64,000 nt of DNA from Desulfomicrobium orale DSM 12838 (lineage in GTDB: Bacteria > Desulfobacterota > Desulfovibrionia > Desulfovibrionales > Desulfomicrobiaceae): positions 124,001-188,000 of the forward strand of contig NZ_CP014230.1 in NCBI RefSeq assembly GCF_001553625.1. Direction: 5' to 3'. The notes below the pieces were generated by a model. That model saw nothing but the letters and a program-made list of their open reading frames with translations. It did not search any database and was not told the DNA's origin. This document shows, in pieces, positions 28,301-34,787 of this stretch. Within the stretch, counting starts at the first letter, position 1. Every line of letters starts with the position of its first letter. The translations under genes and the position numbers were made by a program.

Positions 28301-29606
28301 TAAACAGAACCATGATTTCCTGCTGATCAAAGACACTTTGTACTCTTCCTGCGGAGAGCGGCTTCTGGACGCATATGCTTCCCGGTATGAAGCGGCTCCC
28401 GAAACAGTCCTCATGTGCAGCCGCACCGCTACCGGCCTCCAGGCGGAGGAGTCATCGCCGAAGCGGCTGTATAAACCAATTCGTCCCGAACAGCTCCGAA
28501 GCCTGATGAACAGAGCAGGCACAAAGCATGAGCTTTCACAGCGGCCGGTCAGAGAAACCATTTCCCTGACCGGAAAATCCCTGCTGGTGGTCGAGGACAA
28601 CCCCGTGAATCAGGAAGTGGCCAGACGCATCCTGCTCAGAGCCGGAGCGGACGTCGCAGTGGCCGCCGACGGAATGGAGGCCCTGAACATGATGCAGAGC
28701 CGCCGTTTCGATCTGGTACTCATGGATATCCAGATGCCCCGCATGGATGGTTACACGGCCACGCGGAAAATCCGGGAGCATTTCGGGCCGGATACGCCCA
28801 TCGTGGCCATGACAGCTCATGCCATGGAAAACAATCAGGAAGAAAGTCTGGCCTGCGGCATGAACGACTTCATCGCCAAACCCGTAGATTCCGTGATTCT
28901 CCTGAAAAAAATCAAGGCATTGCTGGATGGCTCGCAGATCGAACCGGACACACCGGCGGCCGCTCTGCCGGCTTCTCAGGCCATTCTGAACACGGACGAA
29001 GCGGTGGAGCGGCTGAACAATGACCGGCAGCTGTATTCCTCTCTGCTTCAGCTTTTCGTCCAGCGTCATGCAAACATTCAGGGACTCTGCCAGGCCGTCC
29101 GCAAGGGAGATTTCGACCTCGCGGCCAAAACGCTGCACACCATGCGCGGCGCGGCCGCAACTATCGGCGGCGGCATGCTGGTCAAAGCCATCGCCGATCT
29201 GGAACAGGCCCTGGCCAGGGCATCCACTCCGGCCATCGAAGCCAGCCTGGAAGAATTCATCCGGGCCCACACCGATCTGCTGGAGACTATCAGCGAGCCC
29301 GCTCCCAGCACAGACTCTCCGGTCGAGGCTCCGCCGGACGCGGCGTATCTCCGCCCCATTCTGGAAGAGCTGCTCGAACTGCTCTGGCAAAACAATCTCA
29401 AGGCAGATGCGGTCGTGCTTAATCTGGGCAGGATGCTGCGCGGCACACAGTTGCAGAAGTGGCTGGACATGCTTAAGGAACAGGTCAACAACCTGCGCTA
29501 CCAAGCCGCCGCAGACATGACGCAGCATCTTCTGGATACCGTATTTTCGCCTGGGAGCGATGATTTTGCCTTACCCCGACACGAAGCAGACCATCCTCAT
29601 CGTTGA
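25368..29606 (+). CDS. Hybrid sensor histidine kinase (GAF-PAS-GAF-GAF-HisKA-HATPase-REC-REC-Hpt)
   Basis: This is about 1412 residues from ATG 25368. The start is uncertain, with an in-frame TTG at 25332 and an ATG at 25407. There is no membrane segment, so it is a cytosolic sensor. In order it has a GAF-like domain (about 20-180), a PAS domain (about 190-320), a GAF domain (about 330-490), a third GAF-like domain with several Cys (about 510-680), HisKA with FLANMSHEIRTPLNAILG (His711), and HATPase with the GTGLGLAI motif. A first receiver begins ILVVDDNKATLRALES but lacks a normal phosphoacceptor context (FLLIKDTLY). A second receiver is intact (LVLMDIQMPRMDG, Asp1120), and an Hpt domain carries LHTMRGAAATIGG (His1257). 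The next gene, a diguanylate cyclase response regulator, overlaps its 3' end by 47 bases and is the probable output. Confidence 0.9.
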   Translation: MNSAPLPTDSQQPMDIQQLRQKLEEQEHIHHATLAVLDAIHTADSVSGLCQAIRTVLGRFMTISSFVIALRNKDSDKINIIYRAEETPDSSPDYEALAVEVMRKKQALHLPDGKEADGADGHDIHSQSWFGVPLILDEEAVGVLTVQFSGHPSGLPPQSRSLLEALAPRIASAITRKAALETLRHTEEQFHSLVANIPSIVFSTSTSGLIEFISPALERLTGHKADRFRGRPWHCDVDAGAYPHLAAWLPPATGNAEREKTLGGLIHPEDRARVLGTLDAALAGTGTYAVDYRILPPGGRTHFVQETGRVVGQPGRVRVEGLIHDTHAQRSAQEINQVLFEISSAVNTTSSLEKLYEEIHKSLHRVIDATNFYIALHDRQRDLIKFPYRCDVDAIDFVPQASTSKGYTAQVIFSGKPVLVDQEQIEELHRRFNADKRLGTPSKSWVGVPLKSNNQVIGAMVCQSYTDPKRYTTQDILVLTSISDQVAIAIERGRSYEALRQSEEQLRALSLQTQQFGLAAAALLDKNDLQDILHSFCTAIVEHSGYTRSNITLLRKEPPYCESVNVGGLDPAAELDMMTPESAMSGFLKLFASGIKLGRSSYYIPCPKHGHSDCRAWPGEGQAGDQMWCTGDNIYVRMNDSLGNLLGVICVDSAKSGIQPCPETIRPLEVFSALISQIIIHKRLLDDLETARTEAEKATRAKSQFLANMSHEIRTPLNAILGLTDLVLDSRLSRSQASSLLKIQNAGKSLLGILNNVLDFSKIEAGMLHLEHATVSLPEVMRELFELLMPQAEAKQIEIIFHPDPSVPHDLHTDPLRLRQILMNLLNNAIKFTEKGHIVVFLDTQEEQDGSISVRFQIEDTGIGVPEAAMADLFESFAQADGSTTRRYGGTGLGLAITRQLVQLMGGNIWVRSRPGQGSTFGFSLPGQLKGRLESPEEIQCILVVDDNKATLRALESMLADHEVDTAFSEKTALRLIRKQNHDFLLIKDTLYSSCGERLLDAYASRYEAAPETVLMCSRTATGLQAEESSPKRLYKPIRPEQLRSLMNRAGTKHELSQRPVRETISLTGKSLLVVEDNPVNQEVARRILLRAGADVAVAADGMEALNMMQSRRFDLVLMDIQMPRMDGYTATRKIREHFGPDTPIVAMTAHAMENNQEESLACGMNDFIAKPVDSVILLKKIKALLDGSQIEPDTPAAALPASQAILNTDEAVERLNNDRQLYSSLLQLFVQRHANIQGLCQAVRKGDFDLAAKTLHTMRGAAATIGGGMLVKAIADLEQALARASTPAIEASLEEFIRAHTDLLETISEPAPSTDSPVEAPPDAAYLRPILEELLELLWQNNLKADAVVLNLGRMLRGTQLQKWLDMLKEQVNNLRYQAAADMTQHLLDTVFSPGSDDFALPRHEADHPHR

Positions 29607-30534
29607 TGACGAACCCATCAATATCAGAGCATTGCAATCCACTCTCGGGGGGGAGTACAATCTCCTTTTCGCCACAAGCGGGGAAATGGTTCTGGATATG
29701 GTCAAAAGCGGCGTGCAGCCGGATTTGATTCTTCTGGACATCATCATGCCGGGCATGGATGGTTTCGAAGTCTGCCGCCGGCTCAAAAACGATCCCAAGA
29801 CACAGCACATCCCCCTGGTTTTTCTCACGGCCAAATGGGAGACCAGCGAAGAAGCCAGAGGGCTGGAAATGGGCGCGGTGGACTACATCCGCAAACCCTT
29901 CAGCCCCCCCATTATCCGGGCCAGAATACGCAACCACCTGGAGCTCAAAAGAAACAGGGATCTACTGGAGAATCTGTCCGCTCTGGACGGGCTGACGAAC
30001 ATCCCCAACCGCCGCCGCTTCGACGAAGTCTACGAGTACGAATGGAGCCGGGCCATCCGGACGCAGGCCCCCCTGTCCCTGCTGTTCATCGACATCGACC
30101 ATTTCAAAAACTACAACGATCTGTACGGCCACCTGGCAGGAGATGAATGCCTGCGCAGCGTGGCCAGGGCACTCCAGTCCTCCCTGGGACGCACGGCGGA
30201 CTTTCTGGCCCGGTTCGGCGGAGAGGAATTCATCATCCTGTTGCCCGATACCAACGAACGGGGCTGCCTGCACCTGGCCCGGAACATTCTCGACGCGGTC
30301 AACTCACTGAAGCTGGAGCACAAGGCCTCGCCCGTGGCCGAACATGTCACGGTATCCATCGGTGGTGTCTGCTGCGCCGACCTCGACTCCTGCCAGCGTC
30401 TGCAACTTCTGGAAAAAGCGGACAGGCTGCTCTACAAGGCCAAGGAAGGCGGCAGAAACCGTGCCTGCATCCAGCTCGTCCCGGATACGGGAACCGAGGG
30501 CCCCATCCACATGATTTCAAACGACGGAGATTGA
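29560..30534 (+). CDS. Response regulator with GGDEF diguanylate cyclase domain
   Basis: This is a 324-residue PleD/WspR-like protein. The receiver (about 10-130) has ILIVDDEP, phosphoacceptor Asp60 in LILLDIIMPGMDG, and Lys in YIRKPFSPP. The GGDEF domain has the active-site motif GGEEF (220-224) and the inhibitory I-site RTAD (211-214) five residues before it. It should therefore make cyclic di-GMP when phosphorylated, with product inhibition. The start lies inside the 3' end of the hybrid kinase gene (47-base overlap), which argues for translational coupling and a common pathway. A PfpI-like gene begins two bases after its stop. Confidence 0.95.
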   Translation: MILPYPDTKQTILIVDDEPINIRALQSTLGGEYNLLFATSGEMVLDMVKSGVQPDLILLDIIMPGMDGFEVCRRLKNDPKTQHIPLVFLTAKWETSEEARGLEMGAVDYIRKPFSPPIIRARIRNHLELKRNRDLLENLSALDGLTNIPNRRRFDEVYEYEWSRAIRTQAPLSLLFIDIDHFKNYNDLYGHLAGDECLRSVARALQSSLGRTADFLARFGGEEFIILLPDTNERGCLHLARNILDAVNSLKLEHKASPVAEHVTVSIGGVCCADLDSCQRLQLLEKADRLLYKAKEGGRNRACIQLVPDTGTEGPIHMISNDGD

Positions 30535-30535
30535 C

Positions 30536-31054
30536 ATGGAACTCAAAGGAAAACGCTTTGTGATTTTGGTGGATACGCAGTTCAACGACCATGAATACTG
30601 GTATCCCTATTTCCGGCTGCGTGAGGCCGGGGCGGAGATTACCGCAGTCGCCGCCAAAGCCGGCCAGACCTATTCGGGCAAGTACGGTACGCCGGTCAAA
30701 TCCGACAAAACCCCGGTGGACATCAATGTGAAGGACTTCGCCGGCATCGTCATTCCCGGCGGATACGCCCCCGACCATATGCGCCGGGACCAGGGCATGG
30801 TGGAGCTGGTCCGTGCTTTCGACCAGCAGGGCAAAATCATCGCTGCTATCTGCCACGCCGGATGGATGCTGGTTTCCGCCGGGGTGCTGAAAGGCAGGAA
30901 AGTCACTTCGTTTTTCGCCATCAAGGATGATCTGGTCAACGCGGGAGCTCTCTGGGAAGACGGAGAGGTGGTTGTAGACGGCAACATGGTTACCAGCCGC
31001 ACTCCGGACGATCTGCCCGCCTTCATGCGCGCCATCATCGCCGCGGCCAGATAA
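30536..31054 (+). CDS. DJ-1/PfpI-family protein (deglycase/protease-like)
   Basis: This is a 172-residue protein. It has the PfpI signature IVIPGGYAPDHMRRDQGMVELV and the nucleophile elbow AAICHAGWMLVSAG with Cys106, followed by DDLVNAGALWEDGEVVVDGNMVTSRTPDDLPAF. Family members are described as cysteine proteases, chaperones or glyoxalase/deglycases protecting against electrophiles. The exact activity is unsettled. The ATG lies one base after the TGA of the diguanylate cyclase gene, so it is co-transcribed, perhaps as a stress-protection partner or merely by position. Confidence 0.92.
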   Translation: MELKGKRFVILVDTQFNDHEYWYPYFRLREAGAEITAVAAKAGQTYSGKYGTPVKSDKTPVDINVKDFAGIVIPGGYAPDHMRRDQGMVELVRAFDQQGKIIAAICHAGWMLVSAGVLKGRKVTSFFAIKDDLVNAGALWEDGEVVVDGNMVTSRTPDDLPAFMRAIIAAAR

Positions 31055-31499
31055 AAATGCCTGGATAGCCAATGCTTGGCTATGAATCCAGAAAGAAAGG
31101 ATTGCCCGTGTCTGCGAGGGGAATCTCCCGTAAAGAGTGAAGCCGAGTCTTCCGTGCTCCCATCGATCATCGAGATCAGTTTGGATTCGACATGTTCCGG
31201 CATCGCACTACACATACCGCCGGAAAAAAGATGCCCCAATGCACAAACTACAGCTGCTAGAACTGCGGAAGCAGAATGGACAATGGATAGAAGCGACAGC
31301 AAAAGCCAGTCGGCAAATTCTTCAGGGCAAGAAAAACCAGTAAATGAATAATGGATTTTGAAAAATCCGGATCGTCAATCATAAGAACGGCCCCTTATCA
31401 CTTTCCGTCAGAACCGTAACTTTAGCCAGCCCCCAGGGTCCGACAGGCAGGAAGGCTCCCGGAGATCAAACATCCGCCGGGAGCTTCCCGCATGATCTC
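31055..31499. other. Intergenic region with small hairpins, no confident gene
   Basis: About 445 bases between convergent genes. It contains a short stem ATAGCCAA/TTGGCTAT (31065-31083), a palindrome GGATTTTGAAAAATCC (31353-31368), and a longer GC stem (31451-31462 with 31477-31488). The last probably ends transcription of the converging operon on the minus strand, though without a strong T-run. A 34-codon ORF at 31239-31343 encodes a basic helical peptide but has no ribosome binding site. Confidence 0.45.
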
Positions 31500-32942
31500 C
31501 TACTTCGCCAGCTTGGCTTTCTGTTCTTTATAGAGGTCCTTGTAGACACGATTGAAAAAGTGCGCCGTAGAACGGCAGGCCTCGCCGACAACCACGTCTA
31601 TATGCCTGCCTTGGGCGCGTTCGGCCAAGTTGTCGGTCTTGGCGCGTGGAGTCTCGATGTGCCAGGCCTGAACGGCCTTCCCGTCAAAATCGTCGATTAC
31701 AATGGTGAACTGCCCTTCCGGTCCCGTATACTTGTTGTTCTTGGCATCCAGAACGATCTTCTCGGCATTTTCCAGCACGACCTCGTGCGGATAGGTGCAC
31801 GTCGCTCAGGTCTCCGGAATAGAGAGAAATCTGGGGTCTGCCGCCCAAGCCGCAGAATTGCGAAGTCCCATGACGCCGGAATATGCTACAAGGCTGGCCT
31901 TTCCCGCCCTTATGGGGCCGCCGTCCTTGAACACGTTCATATGCACGGCCACATCCTGGCCCTTGGACAGCGCCCAGAAAGGAGCGCAGGCCGGAGTGGA
32001 AAGCGGAACCCACTTCATGCGTTCCCTGTTGTAGGGGCCAAGCACCTTTTCAACACTGCCCCGTGCGTCCTTCAGGCGGATTTTCACACTGTCCGCGGTC
32101 ACGTCCAGAACATCCACCACGCCCCCCGCAATGGTGAAACTGTCACCTTTGACAACATCCTTGACCTGCGGCCTGTCCGGACTGACATACAGGCAGACGC
32201 TGTTGTCAGTGGCCAGTTCCAGAACCTTCACTTCATCAGCGGTGATCGATTCAACGACTACATAGCTGCGCCCCACCCCGCTGAAACTGGAGGCATACAG
32301 GGCCTCGCCAATCCCGTTCTCGGCTGTGGGCGCGGTAATGCCTTCTTTTTCCTTTGTGCCTTTCGACCAGTTGCTGTCCGCCACATTGGTGATCAGATCA
32401 CCGGCGTAGGCGGGAAACTCGACGCCGTAATAGTTGCCCGTGGCCTTGAGCAGTTTGAAGGTGGCGGTGCCCTGACCGGGCAGATAGTACGGCAGGGGAT
32501 CGATGCTGGTGAGCTCAAAACCTCGCGTCCTGTTTTTGTCCACGGGTATGACCTGGTTCTTCTTGAAGGTTACGTTCCTGATCACCGTACGCTCGGAAAT
32601 GTTGTTGATGGCCACGTATTCCTTGCCGGCAATGGTCAGGGGCTTGCCCGCGAACGGCTCCCAGTTTCCCGAACGGCTCGTCACATAAAGGCCTCCCGGG
32701 GGAATGACGATTTTGCCGTCTTTAATGTAGCTCTGACGGATGACAATGCCGTCATTTGCGGTGTGTGCCGTGCCCAGATAGCTCTTGAGCTTGTGGTTGT
32801 TGACCATTCCGGGCAGCAGCGAGACATAGGCCGCGTCTTTGGCGGGCGACTGCATGGTCACGCGCTCGGAGCCGAAAACGACGCACGGCAGCGCGACAGC
32901 CAGGGTAAGTGCGCCCAGCAGAAATCCGGATGTGCGTTTCAT
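31500..32942 (-). CDS. Putative periplasmic selenoprotein with Sec-x-x-Cys motif, read through UGA at 31806-31808
   Basis: Conventional calling gives a 378-residue protein stopping at UGA (31808-31806), and a separate 92-residue GTG ORF in the same frame. Read as one frame the product is 480 residues. GGAGGAAG precedes ATG 32942, and a signal peptide follows (MKRTSGFLLGALTLAVALPC). A long beta-rich region then leads to the UGA, residue 379, in the context IPET-Sec-ATCTYPHEVV. After the UGA, 101 codons stay open with protein-like composition (FTIVIDDFDGKAVQAWHIET, VVVGEACRS) to TAG 31500-31502. The Sec-Ala-Thr-Cys spacing is a classic redox UxxC. A SECIS-like hairpin follows the UGA, and selB is in the window. 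It is the last gene of a PhsABC-like operon. I do not recognise the family. The alternative is a true stop or a nonsense mutation. Confidence 0.72.
31772..31790 (-). promoter_or_regulatory. SECIS-like hairpin
   Basis: On the mRNA, CCGCACG-AGGU-CGUGC-u-GG forms a 5-bp GC-rich stem. It extends to 7 bp if one U is bulged. The loop AGGU begins after 22 nucleotides counted from the UGA. Bacterial SECIS elements are short hairpins starting just after the UGA, with a G-containing small apical loop; the E. coli fdhF loop contains AGGUCU. The resemblance is seen by eye and was not folded computationally. Confidence 0.6.
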
Positions 32943-33024
32943 ACTTCCTCCAGGTTAAAATGGGGGCCGGAATCCGGTCCTGAACCGCAGACACCGTCCC
33001 GGCGGCATTCCGGCCGACGACCCG

Positions 33025-33327
33025 TCAGCACGAGCATTCCGTTCCATCTATTCCGTAAATGCCGATCACCTTCAGAAGTTCCTCCTTTTTGGCTTCATCA
33101 ATACCTTCGATCTCCAGCAGCTGGCTGGTCGCGGTGAAGTCCCCATTGAGTTCACGGTACTCCACGATGGCCGCAGCCAGATCCGGTCCTATCTCGGGCA
33201 GGGCGGCCAGCTCCGCCTCGGTGGCGGTATTGATGTTCAGCTTCTCGGTCTCGGCGGAGAGAACCGCCGCTCCAAAAAAGAGAATCACCAGCGTTGCAAT
33301 GTAAGCCAACACATTTTTCAAACTCAT
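33025..33327 (-). CDS. Secreted ComEA-like helix-hairpin-helix protein
   Basis: This is a 100-residue protein with GGAGG before the start. A hydrophobic signal peptide or anchor (VLAYIATLVILFFGAAVLSA) is followed by a ComEA-type double helix-hairpin-helix: LNINTATEAELAALPEIGPDLAAAIVEYRELNGDFTATSQLLEIEGIDEAKKEELLKVIG. It ends in Cys-Ser-Cys, an unusual two-cysteine tail. ComEA proteins bind DNA in competence, but exported single-copy relatives inside respiratory operons are common in deltaproteobacteria and their role is unclear. The cysteine tail could be a redox or metal site working with the downstream Sec-x-x-Cys protein. It lies between the cytochrome b and selenoprotein genes. Confidence 0.85.
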   Translation of the reverse strand: MSLKNVLAYIATLVILFFGAAVLSAETEKLNINTATEAELAALPEIGPDLAAAIVEYRELNGDFTATSQLLEIEGIDEAKKEELLKVIGIYGIDGTECSC

Positions 33328-33338
33328 ACGCCCCTCCT

Positions 33339-34076
33339 TCAGGTTTCATTGTCCACAGCCGCTTCTTTGCCAAAAAGTTCCGCATGCCAGAGCGGATTAT
33401 GATGCCGGATGAAATCTTCCGGGACCGTGCCGGTGAACATGGAACGCAGGGCCGGAGCTTCTCCCGGGGCCAATGCGGCCATGTAAATGTGTATGGGCAG
33501 AACCATCCCCATGATCCCGGCGCAGAGCAGATGAAAAAACATGCACCACTGCGTAAGCTGCGTCCCCATGTCCATGACGGTGTTAAGACAAAGTATGGTT
33601 CCACTCCCGGACAGGCCCATGCCGCATACAAGAACAGCCATGGCCGCGAACTTCTGGCCTGCGTTGTAGAAACCCTGTGGCGGCAGAGCCGGATCCAGTC
33701 CGAGCTTTTTCATCCCCCTGACGCCGATGGTGAGCCGCAAAGTCTTGCGCAGGCACCATGTCAGGTCGCTTCCCGGTTTGAGACGGAAGATTTCACGCAA
33801 AAAGGGAATGACGTCGGGTCTGACATAGAAGACGGCATACAGCAGCACGCCCGCCATCCAGAGGACACCCAGCGCAATATGCCCGCGCAGCAGAGCGTCC
33901 GCACCGAAGATTCCATCCAGCAGGCGGGACCACCACAGCCCGACGATCACGACATCCGGATTGCGCAGCATCCCCAAACCGCCAAGCAGCAACAGGATAA
34001 ACATGACGGCGTTGAACCAGTGCATGATCATGGCACCGCGGCTGTGGCGCCGGACAAATCGTGTTTCGCTAGCCAT
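33339..34076 (-). CDS. Cytochrome b membrane subunit (FdnI/PhsC-like)
   Basis: This is a 245-residue protein with four to five transmembrane segments. Probable haem-ligating histidines lie in AMIMHWFNAVMFILLLLGG, LLRGHIALGVLWMAGVLLY and WCMFFHLLCAGIMGMVLPIHIYM. The layout matches the di-haem cytochrome b subunits of formate dehydrogenase-N (FdnI) and thiosulfate reductase (PhsC). It would link the menaquinone pool to the periplasmic catalytic subunits. The start overlaps the stop of the iron-sulfur subunit by 8 bases, so the two are translationally coupled. Confidence 0.88.
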   Translation of the reverse strand: MASETRFVRRHSRGAMIMHWFNAVMFILLLLGGLGMLRNPDVVIVGLWWSRLLDGIFGADALLRGHIALGVLWMAGVLLYAVFYVRPDVIPFLREIFRLKPGSDLTWCLRKTLRLTIGVRGMKKLGLDPALPPQGFYNAGQKFAAMAVLVCGMGLSGSGTILCLNTVMDMGTQLTQWCMFFHLLCAGIMGMVLPIHIYMAALAPGEAPALRSMFTGTVPEDFIRHHNPLWHAELFGKEAAVDNET

Positions 34077-34785
34077 TACCCTCTCCTTCCTTTCCGGACG
34101 GATTGAAGAGCTGGCGCAGGCCCACCGCAGCCAGGCCCAGAAGAGTCAGGCCGCCGAGCCAGCGCGAAGCTGCGGCCACCGGGGCCATCAGACCGATGGC
34201 AAGGGGTATTCCAGCCGCTTTGGGCCAGTATTTGTCCCGGACCTCGGAGAGATAGGCCAGCCTCGGACTGGTCGGCGTTTCCCTCGACTCCACGAATTCA
34301 GGCCGACGGCTTCCAAGGATGGCGGCCACTTCGGAATCCGGGTCATCGGCGTCTCCGAAAATGCGTGCTCTGGTCGGGCATACACCGACGCAGGCCGGTT
34401 CAAGGCCAAGGGGCACAAGGCTGTCGCCGCAATAATCGCATTTATCTATGCGCCGGGTTCCGGCATTGATGTGCCGCGCCCCGTAAGGGCAGGCTTCGGC
34501 ACAGCTGCCACAGGCAATGCACAGGTTGTTGTGCACCTGCACGGCGCAGTTTTCGTCCACGAATGTCGCCCCTGTGGGGCAGGCTTCAACGCAAAGCGGC
34601 TCGGAGCAGTGCATGCAGGCTCCGGGCTGGAAGGCCATTCCCGTTGGCAGATCACCTGCCGGAGTGACGCGTACCCAGTTGCGGCTCTGATCCGGCTCCA
34701 CGGCATTGTTCACTTTACAGGCCATCACGCAGGCCATGCAGCCGGTACAGCGTGCGGGGTCAACGGTCATGATGAATCTCGCCAT
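34069..34785 (-). CDS. Four-cluster ferredoxin subunit with C-terminal membrane anchor (PhsB/FdnH-like)
   Basis: This is a 238-residue protein. ATG 34785 is chosen because GGGAGG lies upstream and the sequence begins MARFIMTVDPARCTGC. Cysteine groups CTGCMACVMAC, CMHCSEPLCVEACP, CIACGSCAEACP, and CDYC...CVGVCP give the sixteen cysteines for four 4Fe-4S clusters. A hydrophobic segment near the C-terminus (GIPLAIGLMAPVAAASRW, then LTLLGLAAVGL) anchors it in the membrane. It passes electrons between the molybdenum subunit and cytochrome b. Its start follows the stop of the molybdenum subunit gene by two bases. Confidence 0.93.
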   Translation of the reverse strand: MARFIMTVDPARCTGCMACVMACKVNNAVEPDQSRNWVRVTPAGDLPTGMAFQPGACMHCSEPLCVEACPTGATFVDENCAVQVHNNLCIACGSCAEACPYGARHINAGTRRIDKCDYCGDSLVPLGLEPACVGVCPTRARIFGDADDPDSEVAAILGSRRPEFVESRETPTSPRLAYLSEVRDKYWPKAAGIPLAIGLMAPVAAASRWLGGLTLLGLAAVGLRQLFNPSGKEGEGNG

Positions 34786-34787
34786 GT

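Noticed and set aside
31239-31343. 34-codon ORF for a basic helical peptide (MHKLQLLELRKQ...)
   Set aside because: No ribosome binding site or promoter was seen and it is too short to judge. It is kept only as a note.
32995-33027. Read-through of the UGA stop after the Cys-Ser-Cys tail of the helix-hairpin-helix protein
   Set aside because: The frame stays open for a while, but it soon crosses the ribosome binding site and start of the next gene, no hairpin follows, and the extension is not protein-like.
31560-33137. 525-codon plus-strand ORF opposite the selenoprotein and helix-hairpin-helix genes
   Set aside because: It covers three minus-strand coding segments with signal peptide, redox and domain motifs. 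The plus-strand translation has no recognisable features.
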